Under the pieces are notes generated by a model. The model was given only the letters and a program-made list of their open reading frames with translations, had not been told where the DNA came from and ran no database searches. A DNA stretch of 64,000 bases from Paraspadella gotoi (Eukaryota; Chaetognatha). The stretch spans positions 3,925,260 through 3,989,259 of the forward strand of contig CM119267.1 in the NCBI GenBank assembly GCA_051294375.1, read 5' to 3'. The first letter of the stretch is position 1. Each line of letters opens with the position of its first letter. The translations under genes and the position numbers were made by a program. Shown here piece by piece: positions 19,904 to 30,399 of the stretch.

Positions 19904-22900
19904 GTAATTTGTACTTAGAAATACCTAAATTATCAAAGATAATTAGTAAACTTTAAAATAAAGGTTTTCTGTAAATCCTTTCTTTCAGTGGTATTCGTGT
20001 TTTAGTGAAAGTTTGATTTTAATTTTAAACGACGATAAAAAAAAAAAAATTCAAAGTTTTAAAAAATCAAACCTTCACTAGAATAAAGTTTTAAAAAATG
20101 ATACTGGTCACTATGTGAGTGTTTCTGCCCTACTCTCACCTCCTGGTTAGGATAAATAAATAATCTGGGAATGTAGTATTGAGGAGTGAAACAGACAAGT
20201 AAATTGGCGAAGTAGGAGCTTTCAGTGGTTCTGTCACTAACATATAACAATTATCGCTGTCTCTTCATTGGTGAGCCCGACTTCCGAACACAACAGCAAC
20301 AACAATACTTTCAGGCGACATGCCTCAACCTGGCGTTGCACTTTCCGCCAACAACACATCAGGCGACATGCTTCAACTTGGTGACGAACTTTCCACCAAC
20401 AACAACAATTCACTGAAGAGACGCAACAGACTTCTCCCTACGGGAAGGGGGGATTATTTCATCCACAAACTAAGATTGTTAAATTTATTTTCAGATGCTA
20501 TTTCAAGGCATCTTTTAGTAAAGACGTAAAAAAGTAATTTTAAAAAATAATTTAAAGAAATCAAGTTTTTTGAAATTTATTTTTGGCGATTGTAAATGAA
20601 GGTCCTAATGTGGATCATACACAATTTTTCAAGGTAGGGATAAACATTTTTGCTTAATTCCAAAAAATTCAAAATTCACATGGCTATGTCTTCTAATATG
20701 AATTTTTTTATTTTGCTGATTATTTTTATGAATATTTTTACTTTGCTGATTACTTTTATCTTTTCCTTCATTTAATTTAATTAAATTTGATTTAATTTTA
20801 AATTTAACATTAAACCTAAAATGTTTTTAAACTTAATGCCGAATCCTTAACCCTAATCGCTAATCAAATTCTCAATTCTAATAACAACCCCTAACCCTAA
20901 CCTCCACCTTAATTTATAAATAAAAAAATAACTTAATTGCAAATTTAAGACGAAATAGGGAAAATAATAATAAGGTCAGTGGCGTGTAGAGAAATGGCGG
21001 ACCCCTCTACTAATTTTTCAGGCTCCGGGCCCCCCGCCAATCTTATCTTATCTTACAATTAACTTAACAACTCAACAACAATAAGATTTGGGTCCTTTAA
21101 AAATCACACATTATTGTCGTATTAATGTTTGTATTTTACAATTTCCTATGGGTACAAAGTATTTATAAAATTAAAAGCGAGTATTTCTCTGATATTTTTA
21201 TGGAATACATTTTTTAGTTCCATAAGCTATCCCAGGGCTCCCCTAAGAGCCCGGGCCCCTCAACTTTGTAGATGATGTCTACCCCTCTACATACCCCTGA
21301 ATAAGGTTACCTTTAGCAACCAGAAAGCGGAGAAAAAGAATATGTTAAACATAGATTAATTACTTCTTTTCAATATCAATTAAATGAATGTTTGTCAACG
21401 AGCACATGCAGATTGTTTTTTTTTTAAAACTAAAATATTTATCCCTGTTTATTATAAGTCGAAACTATTATCCGGCGTCAACATCATTCACATTCTATTA
21501 GAATCTTATTTCCAAATGCTGATTCAAACTGGAGTCATTGCTTATTCCTTGGTGTGGTCCAATAAACAATGTATTCCAGATTTAGTTGATGTGGGCCGCC
21601 AACTCAGATCATTCCAGCATATCAAGCATTTAGAAAACAGCGGAAACATATACCAAGAAATTGACAATGGAACGATCGTTAGCCTTAATGAAACTTGTGT
21701 CTGCGACATTATTCCCGAATACTATATCAAAATTATTTGCCAGTGGAAGATCGATTTTTACTGGACCATTTTCTCTGTGGTTATATCAATGATTAGTTTG
21801 ACCAAAGCCGCCGCACAAATGAGGCTGGATTATTTGGGTCAAAATCGATTGAAGGCGAAAGGGAATTTGCTTGTCGCATTTGGAGTCCTTCAAGAAACGC
21901 TGGGCCTCTCGGTCTCTCTCTATTTCATTTATGTCAACGCATTGAGGCAATCATATTTGTTTCTCCTTTTCATCATTCCTCTAATACTTCGCGTCTTTAC
22001 TTGGACCGAGATGAGATTCTTCTTTGATTTTTTACGCCAACTGACTCGAATTGACGGCGAAATTACAACCAATCAACGGTGCATCTCAAACTCATGGTTC
22101 GAATGGTCGATCAAAAATTTTTATTCACTCTCGATTTTAGCGACGCTTTTGACTTATGAGATCCATCTCGGGACGACGTCCGTCCGAAGTAGGTGGGGAA
22201 TAGTAGTTGAAGAAACTAAATTTTTGAATTTCATAGATTTCGTTTTGTCAAAAAAGGTAAATAAAATGAATTCTGACTTCCTGTCAACAATTGCATATTT
22301 CAACACGAAACACCACTCGAATTGGAAAAAGTTTATAGAACAATTACTGAAAAAAGATCAAAGCGAGAAGCATGACAGCAATGTGACATATGGGGATGAT
22401 ATTTCAACTCACTTCAAGCTAATGCTTGGAAACCAATCTTTTTTGCATTCAAATTTTCAACGATTAGGATTGTTAGTTTTTCTGGAAGTCATGATTTCTT
22501 TGTTCTATAACACCCTCGTTGTGCTATATAATCGAAAAATCCGGGATTGGTTTTTAAAATTCGAATCATTTTGTTATTTCGGTGCAATGGTATTTATATT
22601 TTTTACGCAACCGCACCATGATAGTAGCGTTTCTCACCCTGATCCAAGGATAAACAGTTACAACAAAATGGTCGCCAACTGGTTCCCAATATTTATTTGC
22701 ATATCCCTGACCAGAGCGACACACAGATTGATCCTCAAGTTGATTGCTATGAGAATTTGTCTCCCGTTGGTCGCTTTTTTTGTTATCGCGTGTGCCACGT
22801 TGCCATTGGCAACCTTTTGGGTGATTCGTGGACCCGGAATAAAAGGACGGATTCAATCGGTGATCGACGGATTGTGCAAACGCGATGGGGTCTTCGATGG

Positions 22901-23372
22901 GCCCATTCCAGGATATACATGGGAGGACAGATCTTTATTATTCTACGGTTACGCTCAATTGAACTCTCTTTTCTTTTTTTATTTTACCCTTTCTTTTTTA
23001 CCCTTCTTCACTGTATGTTATTCGATCGGAAAGAAAGTACGAATTATGAAACGTAATTTAAAATTTACGTTTTACTTCTTTGTAGTTTCGGTATTCTATT
23101 GCTTTTTTTGGGCCTGTATGAAGTCTCGGGTCAAAAACAAAAAGCTGAAATCGTTTTTACGCAAACATATCCTTATGATTTTTGATCAGGCATTTAAATG
23201 TTGCTCCGTTTATCACCCCTACATGGGATGCAAGAATGTTTTCGCAATATTAAATCGACAACTATCTTATGATTACTTGTCTTATGTTGATGACTATTGG
23301 ACAAGTTTTTATGATTTTCCATGTCTGATTTTTCTGATTTTTCCTTCAGTCGTTCTGCTTGCTCATGAGTAA
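19542..23372 (+). CDS. XK-related-like multipass membrane protein, two exons (5'-partial)
   Basis: Exon A is 19,542-19,903 and exon B 21,459-23,372 (stop TGA/TAA-type at the end, last codons LLAHE). The acceptor TTTTACTAG precedes exon A. A donor TTTTTT|GTAATT and acceptor TTATTATAAG| join two codon-boundary (phase 0) ends. Exon A reads LLDLVTDMKTLADHFRLG then WAFLASLIFHVVASSSFSLF, resembling the first XK-related segment (D..TD...A). Exon B starts near ESYFQMLIQTGVIAY, like the E...PQ..LQ segment, then about ten hydrophobic helices in 637 residues. XK-related proteins (CED-8 family) are plasma-membrane lipid-scrambling or related proteins. This one is longer than usual and its last third is unfamiliar. 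No start exon was identified, and the intron holds mobile elements. It could also be an unrelated multipass family. Confidence 0.55.
20219..20455 (+). mobile_element. LTR-retroelement-like remnant or small non-autonomous LTR element
   Basis: GTTCTGTCACTAACATATAA.. (shared with the SINE tail at 19,443) runs to TTCA, then TGGTGAGCCCGACTTCCG, which looks like a primer-binding site of the kind in the 6,965 element. A repeat-containing interior follows: CAGGCGACATGC(C/T)TCAAC occurs twice (20,313 and 20,361). A purine tract GGGAAGGGGGGA near 20,441 comes next. Boundaries are not defined and no second LTR was found. Confidence 0.35.
20780..20968 (-). mobile_element. Telomere-like-core short element, copy 2
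   Basis: AT-rich start, then TTAACCCTAA/CCCTAACCCTAACC words, ending with AAATTTAAGACGAAATAGGG and AAAATAATAATAAGG. The end is cut by the hAT-type element inserted at 20,977. It has the same orientation as the copy at 2,250. Confidence 0.4.
20969..20976. repeat. 8-bp target duplication AATAAGGT (left)
   Basis: AATAAGGT is found again directly after the element at 21,300-21,307. Eight bases is the signature length for hAT transposases. Confidence 0.85.
20977..21299. mobile_element. Non-autonomous hAT-type element (323 bp)
   Basis: Terminal inverted repeats CAGTGGCGTGTAGAG (left) and CTCTACATACCCCTG (right, inverse CAGGGGTATGTAGAG) agree at 12 of 15 positions. They are flanked by a perfect 8-bp duplication AATAAGGT. 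No transposase frame fits inside, so it was moved in trans. It lies in the intron of the XK-related-like gene and inside the end of an older short element. Confidence 0.85.
21300..21307. repeat. 8-bp target duplication AATAAGGT (right)
   Basis: Second copy of the host target sequence flanking the hAT-type element. Confidence 0.85.
21459..23372 (+). CDS. Exon B (terminal) of the XK-related-like gene
   Basis: A single 1.9-kb exon of 637 codons. Hydrophobic helices include WTIFSVVISMISLTKAA, LVAFGVLQETLGLSVSLYF, YLFLLFIIPLILRVF, FYSLSILATLLTYEIHL, LLVFLEVMISLFYNTLVVLY, CLPLVAFFVIACATLPLATF, FFYFTLSFLPFFTVCYSIG and FTFYFFVVSVFYCFFWACM. Hydrophilic loops are lysine-rich (SKKVNKMNSD..., KKDQSEKHDSN). 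The open frame of this length in AT-rich DNA, with no stops, strongly argues that it is coding. The upstream in-frame Met at 21,384 lies in what is probably intron. Confidence 0.75.
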   Translation, partial: SKLLSGVNIIHILLESYFQMLIQTGVIAYSLVWSNKQCIPDLVDVGRQLRSFQHIKHLENSGNIYQEIDNGTIVSLNETCVCDIIPEYYIKIICQWKIDFYWTIFSVVISMISLTKAAAQMRLDYLGQNRLKAKGNLLVAFGVLQETLGLSVSLYFIYVNALRQSYLFLLFIIPLILRVFTWTEMRFFFDFLRQLTRIDGEITTNQRCISNSWFEWSIKNFYSLSILATLLTYEIHLGTTSVRSRWGIVVEETKFLNFIDFVLSKKVNKMNSDFLSTIAYFNTKHHSNWKKFIEQLLKKDQSEKHDSNVTYGDDISTHFKLMLGNQSFLHSNFQRLGLLVFLEVMISLFYNTLVVLYNRKIRDWFLKFESFCYFGAMVFIFFTQPHHDSSVSHPDPRINSYNKMVANWFPIFICISLTRATHRLILKLIAMRICLPLVAFFVIACATLPLATFWVIRGPGIKGRIQSVIDGLCKRDGVFDGPIPGYTWEDRSLLFYGYAQLNSLFFFYFTLSFLPFFTVCYSIGKKVRIMKRNLKFTFYFFVVSVFYCFFWACMKSRVKNKKLKSFLRKHILMIFDQAFKCCSVYHPYMGCKNVFAILNRQLSYDYLSYVDDYWTSFYDFPCLIFLIFPSVVLLAHE

Positions 23373-24483
23373 AATTGAAGGACTTTTAATGTAAACACAG
23401 ATATTTATAACAAGCAAAGTTTTTTACTCATTTAAGCAAACAAAAAGGTTGGTTTACTTTTTCTACTACTTTTTAGTCTTTTACTGTTGTAGTTTTCACC
23501 CTGGTTCGGTCACCGGTCAGTCATTTCAAGTGACCTTTCTGACCATTTCTTGCCGCTTTTTCTAGTCGCTGGCCCTTAGACTCAAAATTATCAAACCACA
23601 TTACCCACGTTATTCATGATTTGTGTCTTCGAAAATGTATTTAAATTTTTTTTGATTTATTCAAGATTTTCTCTTTTCTCATGATTTGGAAATCCACACA
23701 CTAAGGACCCATGTTACTTGTTAATTGTTAATTGTTAATAGTTAAAGTCTGTTCACTGGAAGGCCGATCTCGAATTCTCAAACTCGCGGGCATAGAAAAG
23801 CAATCAAATTTTCTGCACCCGAATTGTTTTGCTCTTTTTGTTTTGTATAGAATTTCGCCAATGTACTAATATGTATCACACACAATTTTCTGAACATTTT
23901 TTTCTTTCTCTATTGCACTAGTAAAAAATGTCTGCAAAAAATAATATTTTAACTAATGCAATTAGTTCTCTAATCACTACTCCCAAAATATTATAACTAG
24001 ATAAAAATCATTTTAAAATAAAATTTTAAAATGTTTTGACATACAACTTGCAACGTAATCATGTCTGAAACTTTTTCCAAAAAAAAGGTTTTTTCTTAAG
24101 AAATGTAACTTTAACTTTACAAATATAACTTCTACAAGCAAAATGTTATTTTAAAATATTATTTTGATTAGATAAGACTACAGCAACATGAAGAATAGAG
24201 CCTATAGTAAAATTGCGGGCCTCTTTATATTCTTTATACTCTTTATACTATTTATAGTGCTCGACTGCTCGTGGTTATTATAGAAGTTGTGCTTAAGGTG
24301 GTTATAGTCATTATGTAATGTGGTTGTGGTCGTTGTAATTATTGTAGTTATTATACTAGTGATTCAATATTTTAGTGTTTGATGTTATTGTAGTAGATGT
24401 AGATCTAATCCACGGCGACTCGTGACAAGTGAAAATTTTAATGGGACTTAGTTTCATACTCCGAAAGGCAATTAGTAGCCCTC

Positions 24484-24485
<2 letters not shown>
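23373..24485. other. Gene-free AT-rich DNA
   Basis: Downstream of the XK-related-like gene. It has short TTGTTAATTG repeats near 23,720 and GTGGTT/TTATAG-rich sequence near 24,260-24,370. No clear AATAAA close to the stop codon and no gene were seen. Confidence 0.5.

Positions 24486-24567
<82 letters not shown>
24486..24567. repeat. (GA)n microsatellite
   Basis: About 41 uninterrupted GA units. Confidence 0.97.
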
Positions 24568-24570
<3 letters not shown>

Positions 24571-25477
24571 GCGCGGCAAGACGGATAATGTGGCGAAGTT
24601 AATCTTTAGAATGACGAACATTTAAGTTTTATTCGAACCTCGCCGCGTACAATCAATTTCACGACAAGCTGTGCCAAGAGTACGAGTAAGCTTGGATTAA
24701 AACACGATGAAAGCTTTTTAATGAAACCAACTCCGAAAGCAAGCATTTTTCTTTCTTGTTTAGCATCGTCATATAATTTTTTTCCGGTAAATCTGTCGTA
24801 GTAGCTTATTATTACGTAAAGATTTTTTGCAAATTTAAAAATTCAATTCAATTTCAATTTCAATTCAATCTTAATTCAATTTTATTTCAAATTTTGTTTC
24901 AGTTCGTTAGATTTCCGGTTCTACTGAGTAGATGGTTGTGAAGTTAAATCATTTTCCGTTGTTTGGATGCCAAGATTTATTAACAATTTTTAAGGATCGT
25001 AGGAAAAAGATATGTATTCATTGATATACTTTGTTCTTCAGGGGTTATATAGTCAAAATTGTTAACATATTAGTATTATTTCTTTTCTCTTATCCTACAT
25101 CTCTATGATTTTCGTTTGCACAGAATCTTAGTTTATTGACAATGTTTGCGTTGAATCTACCCACAATCGCATATTAGTAATAATTCCCCGAGCAGAAGAA
25201 GTGAGAGTCAGAATAAAAAAGAAGCAAAAAAATTAATCCAAAAGAGAAAAAAACCGGTTTACCTCCCGGTTAAAACAGGTTTAAACCGGTTTAAACAGGT
25301 TTACCTCCCGTCTCGTATTTTGAGATCTGTAGAAATAATATTCTCTCCTTAGTACCATTAAGGGGAGTACAGAGGTACCCGAGTAAAACGAATTACTCGC
25401 ACGAGATGGCGAAGTTTCGAAACAAAAGAGAATCGCTGTCGTTATGTGGAGACCGGTTGAGAAAGGGGCGCCGAGAC

Positions 25478-25480
<3 letters not shown>
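24568..25480. other. Gene-free AT-rich DNA
   Basis: Includes a TTCAATTTCAATTCAAT-like run near 24,845-24,895 and the palindromic cluster at 25,255-25,312. No coding signal. Confidence 0.5.
25279..25296. repeat. 18-bp perfect palindrome
   Basis: GTTTAAACCGGTTTAAAC, flanked by further AAACCGGTTTACCTCCCGG and AAACAGGTTTACCTCCCG copies between 25,253 and 25,312. A compact cluster of direct and inverted AAACC/GGTTT words. Confidence 0.8.

Positions 25481-25517
<37 letters not shown>
25481..25517. repeat. (GA)n microsatellite
   Basis: GA run inside an otherwise open 134-codon plus frame (25,406-25,810). I consider that frame unproven. Confidence 0.95.
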
Positions 25518-25522
<5 letters not shown>

Positions 25523-25587
25523 CCGGTGGAATCGAAGGTTGTTTCCATCAAAATATGGGTGCGATGGGAGCGAGAACGGAAAGACGA

Positions 25588-25675
25588 TGGCATCAAATAT
25601 ATCATCGGTGATGGCATCAAATTTTTCATCGGTGATGGCATCAAATTTTTCATCGATGATGGCATAGATTCTATC
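25588..25675. repeat. 24-bp minisatellite
   Basis: Four copies of a 24-bp unit GATGGCATCAAATTTTTCATC plus GGT. As the unit is a multiple of three, frames stay open through it on both strands. That explains the ORFs here. Confidence 0.8.
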
Positions 25676-25978
25676 ATCAATAGAATTTCGGATGCCACCA
25701 CCGACACAATCGCGACGCCAAAAAACTCGATCGTAATTCATCAAAACAAGAACTGTGATTTCAATGAGTTGCGCCGCAGTGACCGTATTTTCACATGTAT
25801 TTCCCTTTGATCACATAATATGTGTTTTATTCGTTTACAACAATTAGTTGAAACAGTACATTCAAAAGGGCATACAGCATTACAGATAAACGCATAAATT
25901 GTACAGTTTACAATTCAACAAAACTTTCCGAGACCTTGAATTTATGAGATCGCACTGCATCGGAATTTCGTCTTTTAT

Positions 25979-26193
25979 TCTTTACAATTTTAGGATTTCC
26001 TGAAGGCGGTGCTTGCAGTCACTTAGATTTGAAATTTTTTTCTGTCTCAACAAATAAGCAACCAACTATAGGCGAATTATATACATTTTTAAAAGGGGGG
26101 TGGGACAGACTGACGGACAGACATACCGACCGACCGAAGAGTGACTTAAATAGAGTCGCTCCGCGAGTACTCGCGGCGCAACTAAAAATATGA
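25979..26193 (+). mobile_element. Short dispersed repeat with CCGCGAGTACTCGCGG end, copy 1
   Basis: Shares ATTTCCTGAAGGCGG, AGTCACTT..GATTT, CAACAAAT(A/G)AGCAAC, GACGGACAGA, CCGACCGA and the end GTACTCGCGGCGCAACTAAAAA with 31,424-31,620 in the same order and orientation. The 16-bp end palindrome is perfect here (26,161-26,176). An A-rich tail after a hairpin suggests a retroposed element, but I recognise no tRNA head. Confidence 0.6.
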
Positions 26194-26399
26194 CAAAGAA
26201 GATTTATTTAAGAGAAGGTCGATGGCTGAGACGACGATTCCACCAAAAATGAGACCTGAGCCTCAGCCTCATCCTCAGGCTGAGGTATGATGGAGGATGA
26301 GAAAAAAAAAGGGCGCGTTGTGAAAATCGTATCCTGTGAGATGAGACGGGGATAGCGGCGTTTCTGTGATGCTGTGATGCTCTATTTTCAATCCTTGAA

Positions 26400-26650
26400 T
26401 TTAGTTTTAACCCAAATATTCGATGCTGATCACTAAGCAAATACTTAACCTAACCCCAAAACAATTAACTGACTCAAACCGAATGTCTATCCTCAATCCT
26501 TAATACCAAACCGTAATCTGTAACCTTGTCCTATAACCTATAACCTATAACCTTGTCCTATTAACCATCATTCCTAACCCTAAAAAAATCATTTAAAAAC
26601 TTGAACTTTCAAGGTTTTTTTCGTAAATTTTTCGGGAAATTTTTTAAATC
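26400..26650. repeat. Degenerate TTAACC/ACCTATAACC-rich stretch
   Basis: Telomere-like words with a short ACCTATA tandem near 26,530. Probably another decayed telomere-like-core element. Ends not defined. Confidence 0.4.
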
Positions 26651-26684
26651 TAGTTTGTTAGATAGTTAGTTTAATCCCTTATGT

Positions 26685-26823
26685 CGGTCCGTCGGTCCCA
26701 CCCCGAAATCTTGTCCGTTAATCTAATATAGATATCTCAGGATATGATTATGATTATGATAAATTATGCAACAAAAAATGAACGTCTGTCAATCAATCTG
26801 TCCATCCGTCCATCCCCATTAGC
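26685..26823 (-). repeat. (GGAC)n-bearing dispersed repeat, copy 2
   Basis: Reverse complement of the 6,172-6,345 repeat: GTCGGTCCGTCGGTCCCAC, ATCTTGTC, ATTATGATAAATTATGCAA, GACGT..GTC and CCATCCGTCCATCC. The microsatellite part is much shorter here. Confidence 0.6.
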
Positions 26824-27290
26824 ATTAAACACCCAGGATTGGATAAATGAATTAAGTTAAAATTTTGCATGGACGTAAAAATGTACGTGATTGATCAATG
26901 ATCATGAAATGAAGATTCCATAGAATAGTGAAATATGTTATCAATCAATAAAGTAATCAGTCAATCTATAATACGATTACCGCTAAATGATCCGGCAGAT
27001 CCGGCATTGTTTGCTCAAACTTGTTACCTTTTCTCCCGAAAAATGAGGCTTGGATCCAATTCCCCTTCCACACGGTGATCGCGTCAAATCGAAAAAAAAA
27101 AATCAATCTCTGGGTTTATCGAGGATAAGGCACCAAGGAGTTTGAGGGTACACGGCTTACAGAGTGAAGGTGTGGCGTAGATAACTTTTATTGCTTGATG
27201 TAGAACATGTTGTAGTAGATGTGGTAGCTGCTTTATTTCACGTGAAAAGAAGATCTCATAAGATTCTTGCAATGAGTTCAGGAAAAGAGT
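26824..27290. other. Gene-free spacer
   Basis: AT-rich sequence with short ATCAAT-rich words near 26,890-26,970. Nothing recognisable. Confidence 0.45.
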
Positions 27291-27299
27291 GACTCAGTG

Positions 27300-27596
27300 A
27301 CTTCTTGCATCGAGATTATGGCGTGGGTTCCCCCACGGGATAGCGACGCCCGCTGCCTCCAGCCTCCAGCGTCGCCGCTCGCCGCCTACAGCGCCGCCAC
27401 ACGCCGCTCGCCGCCACGGATCTTGATTGGAAGTGTCAGAGAGCGGATTGAGGGATTGAAAGAAGGCGTCGGAAAAAACGAGGCGGCGTCGGAACCGAGT
27501 CTCTCCTCTCGTCGGAACCCAAAGGCGGGAATTCAAGTTTTATGGCGTAGAAAGAGAAGGGGAAGAGAGGGGAGGGAGAAAAAGAGGGAGAGAAAA
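27300..27596. other. GC-rich, CpG-rich patch
   Basis: Conspicuous GCCGCC/CGCCGC words (GCGCCGCCACACGCCGC) in an AT-rich setting, running into a long GA array. It could be a promoter or first-exon region. I find no supported coding frame or splice pattern. Confidence 0.35.
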
Positions 27597-27597
27597 T

Positions 27598-27599
<2 letters not shown>

Positions 27600-27679
<80 letters not shown>
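27600..27679. repeat. (GA)n microsatellite
   Basis: About 40 uninterrupted GA units. Confidence 0.97.
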
Positions 27680-27682
<3 letters not shown>

Positions 27683-27774
27683 AGAGAAATATTCGAGAGA
27701 GCGTTTTATGTATTTTCCCTACTAGTTGGGTATCGCAAAGAGGCATTAGGCAACACGGATGTCGTTTTCGGGTT

Positions 27775-27900
27775 TTGCTGCTGCAGCTGCTGCTGATGTG
27801 TTGACAGCAAAATCAAAGACGGAGGGTAAGGTTTTGGTGGGTGAGAGTTGTTGTTGTTGTTGCTGTTGTTGCTGTTTTTATTGTTGTTGTTGCTGCTTTA
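27775..27900. repeat. (GTT/GCT)n-rich stretch
   Basis: Trinucleotide run of GTTGTTGTT with GCT substitutions (27,848-27,896), preceded by GCTGCTGCAGCTGCTGCTG. Confidence 0.8.
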
Positions 27901-27999
27901 TGTAAGCGTCTCTCATCGTGGCGATCAAAACGTAGACGTCTTCCTGGTATCGACCGTTAAATGTCAAATCTTTCTCAGGTACATCAACGAATATATCTA

Positions 28000-29038
28000 A
28001 AGTATCAAGTTATATTATACTGTATATATATTATATTATATATTATATTGTATTGCTAAGATACTAAATAATTTTCAGGAACAAACACAGCTTAACGAAA
28101 AGGGGAATCCATGTTTGGTTTCCTCGATTCCGATTTTGTCTTTAATTCGTCGATTTTAAATTCCCACGGATGCAAATGAGGAGAGAGATTTAGTGAGGAA
28201 CATTCTGCCAATCCTCGTCCGTTGAGGAAAGAAAAATGCGAACGAAATCGGATCGCGATGAACGTTCGACTCATTAAACTGAAAATGAATAAATAGTGAG
28301 AATTATGATTTGGCCCGTGAGGGCGAATGCAGGGATAAGTGGCACATTCTCGACGATTTCGGAATCTGAGCGACCACATCTTCGTATTGTGACCACATCT
28401 GAGCGACCACATCTTCTTGGGACTGAATTCAGACTCATTCACTTCGTTTGAATTTTCGCCCACCTCGGCTTGACAAGGCCTTGCTCTTCGTCGATCAAAC
28501 TTTTTTTTCGCGTAGACTGTTTTTCTGTTTTGTTTTTTTTTATGCTGTTGTTTTTTCACCATTTATATGGTTGTTTTGTTTGTTTACAAAATGGTACATA
28601 CATGTATTATTATTCCCTGAATCGTTATTCTATTCATTATAACCGTCGCACAAGTGAATTTCAAGATGAAATCGGAAAGTGACTGGCGAACAAAACGAAA
28701 ACCTCGACTCAACTTGAAAACCTCGAAAGTCTTTTTTCTAGTTTTCGGTTCATTTCCGGGCTTTGGGTTGCGGAAGCGAGCCTCCGAGGGTTATCGGCGT
28801 TGGTTTCGTCCTTTTAACGGCGACGATCATGAATATTCCATCCGATGAACTCGATTTCATATTCATTGTCGTTTTTCTGAGAAGCTTCATTCCCTATGAT
28901 AATTGCTCAACCGTTCACCGCGAGCGGGGACGCAGGGGGGAAAAAAAGAAAGTTATGATCTACTTAAAATAAAGAAGAGAGAAAAAGGAAATTCCGATGC
29001 TTCTAATGATTTCTCTCGATCTTAAGGAAATTGCGGGT
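28000..29038. other. No supported gene
   Basis: Begins with a TATATTATA-rich run (28,010-28,060). A minus-strand 156-codon frame (28,092-28,562) is basic and low-complexity with no family resemblance. The short GCGACCACATCTTC word is repeated near 28,368 and 28,402. I see no splice or promoter evidence. Confidence 0.4.
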
Positions 29039-29158
<120 letters not shown>

Positions 29159-29756
29159 CGTGGTTCAATCCTACATCTCTCTCTCTCTATCTCTCTCTCG
29201 TTCGTGGTTCAATCCCACATCTCTCTCTCTCTGTTTCCTCTCTGCACTTCATTGGATGCTGTTTCGCTTTTATGTCATCATGTATTCACACTATCCAGCA
29301 AGGACGACATCAGGTAATCTCAAAGAACTTCTTTCCTACCCTTGGAATAAGTATCCTCGTGAAATAATAGAACGGGAAATAAAAGGTAAAGCGTTTATTG
29401 AGAGAGAGGCGTCCAGTAATCAGCAAAATGTAAGAAGTACGGGAGAAAGGTGAAAAAGTGAAATCGTGAAAATCAACGAGCCCCGTGAGGAAGAGGACGA
29501 GGAATGGGGAGGAAGAAGATGCCTACATTCAATAAAAAAAGGAAAACTTTTCTTCACTCTAAATTCTATTCCGAAAATCTTTTTTTTGAAACGATACAAC
29601 ATCGTCCATCAATAATTTCTGAATCGATATCATCCTTATTTTCCAAAGGAGACGCATTTCTTCCTTCGTCCCAGAAAAAAATGTCTCCAATTCGATCTTC
29701 AGTTTCGACGCTCAAGTCAAAGACAATAGTTTCGGCGGAAGGGGGGGATTGCCATT

Positions 29757-29830
29757 TGAGGCGGTGAGGAGTGCCATGGGAGGCCGTGGGGAGTGCCATG
29801 GGAGGCAGTGGGGTGTTCCTTGGAAGGCGA
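29757..29830. repeat. 24-bp G-rich minisatellite
   Basis: Three copies of GAGGC(G/C/A)GTGGGGAGTGCCATGG-like units. Surrounding 29,235-30,230 contains poly-T and poly-A runs but no gene. Confidence 0.7.
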
Positions 29831-30246
29831 GTTTCCAACGAAACTCAGAAAATAGGCATCGTCTCTTTTTTTTTTTTTGTTGTTGTTTTTTTTTTTTTTT
29901 TCGTGTGTGTGTTTTTCGCTTTCCGTATTTTTCTTCGCTCAAAAAAAAAAAAGAAAGAAATTCTTTCGGATTTAGTTTTACAACTTGGCGTAAATGGAAC
30001 TTTTATCTCTCGCCAAAAAAAAAAGAAGCCGTTCCATTTTCCACGACTTTAAAACGGGCGACGGCGTCGATGCGAAATTCCTTACGTTTTCTTCCGTCAC
30101 GCCCCCCTACTCCCCCACACCTCGGTCCTGTCCCTCCCATTCAATGTCCCTCAACACCCCCTCTATTTTTTTTATCCTCCCGTTGTTCTTTTGTTAAAAA
30201 TTCAAATTCCTCTGGTTGACGGGAGGCGGCAGCACGAGTCGTCCGC

Positions 30247-30272
30247 CATCTCTCTCTCTTTTCTCTTTCTCG

Positions 30273-30306
<34 letters not shown>
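30247..30306. repeat. (CT)n microsatellite
   Basis: Imperfect CT array with TTTCTC interruptions. Confidence 0.85.
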
Positions 30307-30309
<3 letters not shown>

Positions 30310-30359
30310 CGAGCCTCCCTGCCTCGATTTCAATTTTCCGATTCTGAACGATTTAATCC

Positions 30360-30364
30360 ACCGC

Positions 30365-30399
<35 letters not shown>
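30360..30399. repeat. (GCC)n microsatellite
   Basis: CTGCTGCCGCCGCC... run of about 12 GCC units in a locally GC-rich patch. It may mark a CpG-rich promoter, but no gene is attached. Confidence 0.9.

Larger units (their letters stand above)
19904..21458 (+). other. Intron of the XK-related-like gene
   Basis: 1,555 bases, GT...AG. It contains an LTR-like remnant (20,219-20,455), a telomere-like-core element (20,780-20,968) and a hAT-type element (20,977-21,299). No additional exon is evident. Confidence 0.5.

Noticed and set aside
28092-28562. 156-codon minus-strand frame as a gene
   Set aside because: Basic low-complexity sequence with no recognised domain or supporting signals.
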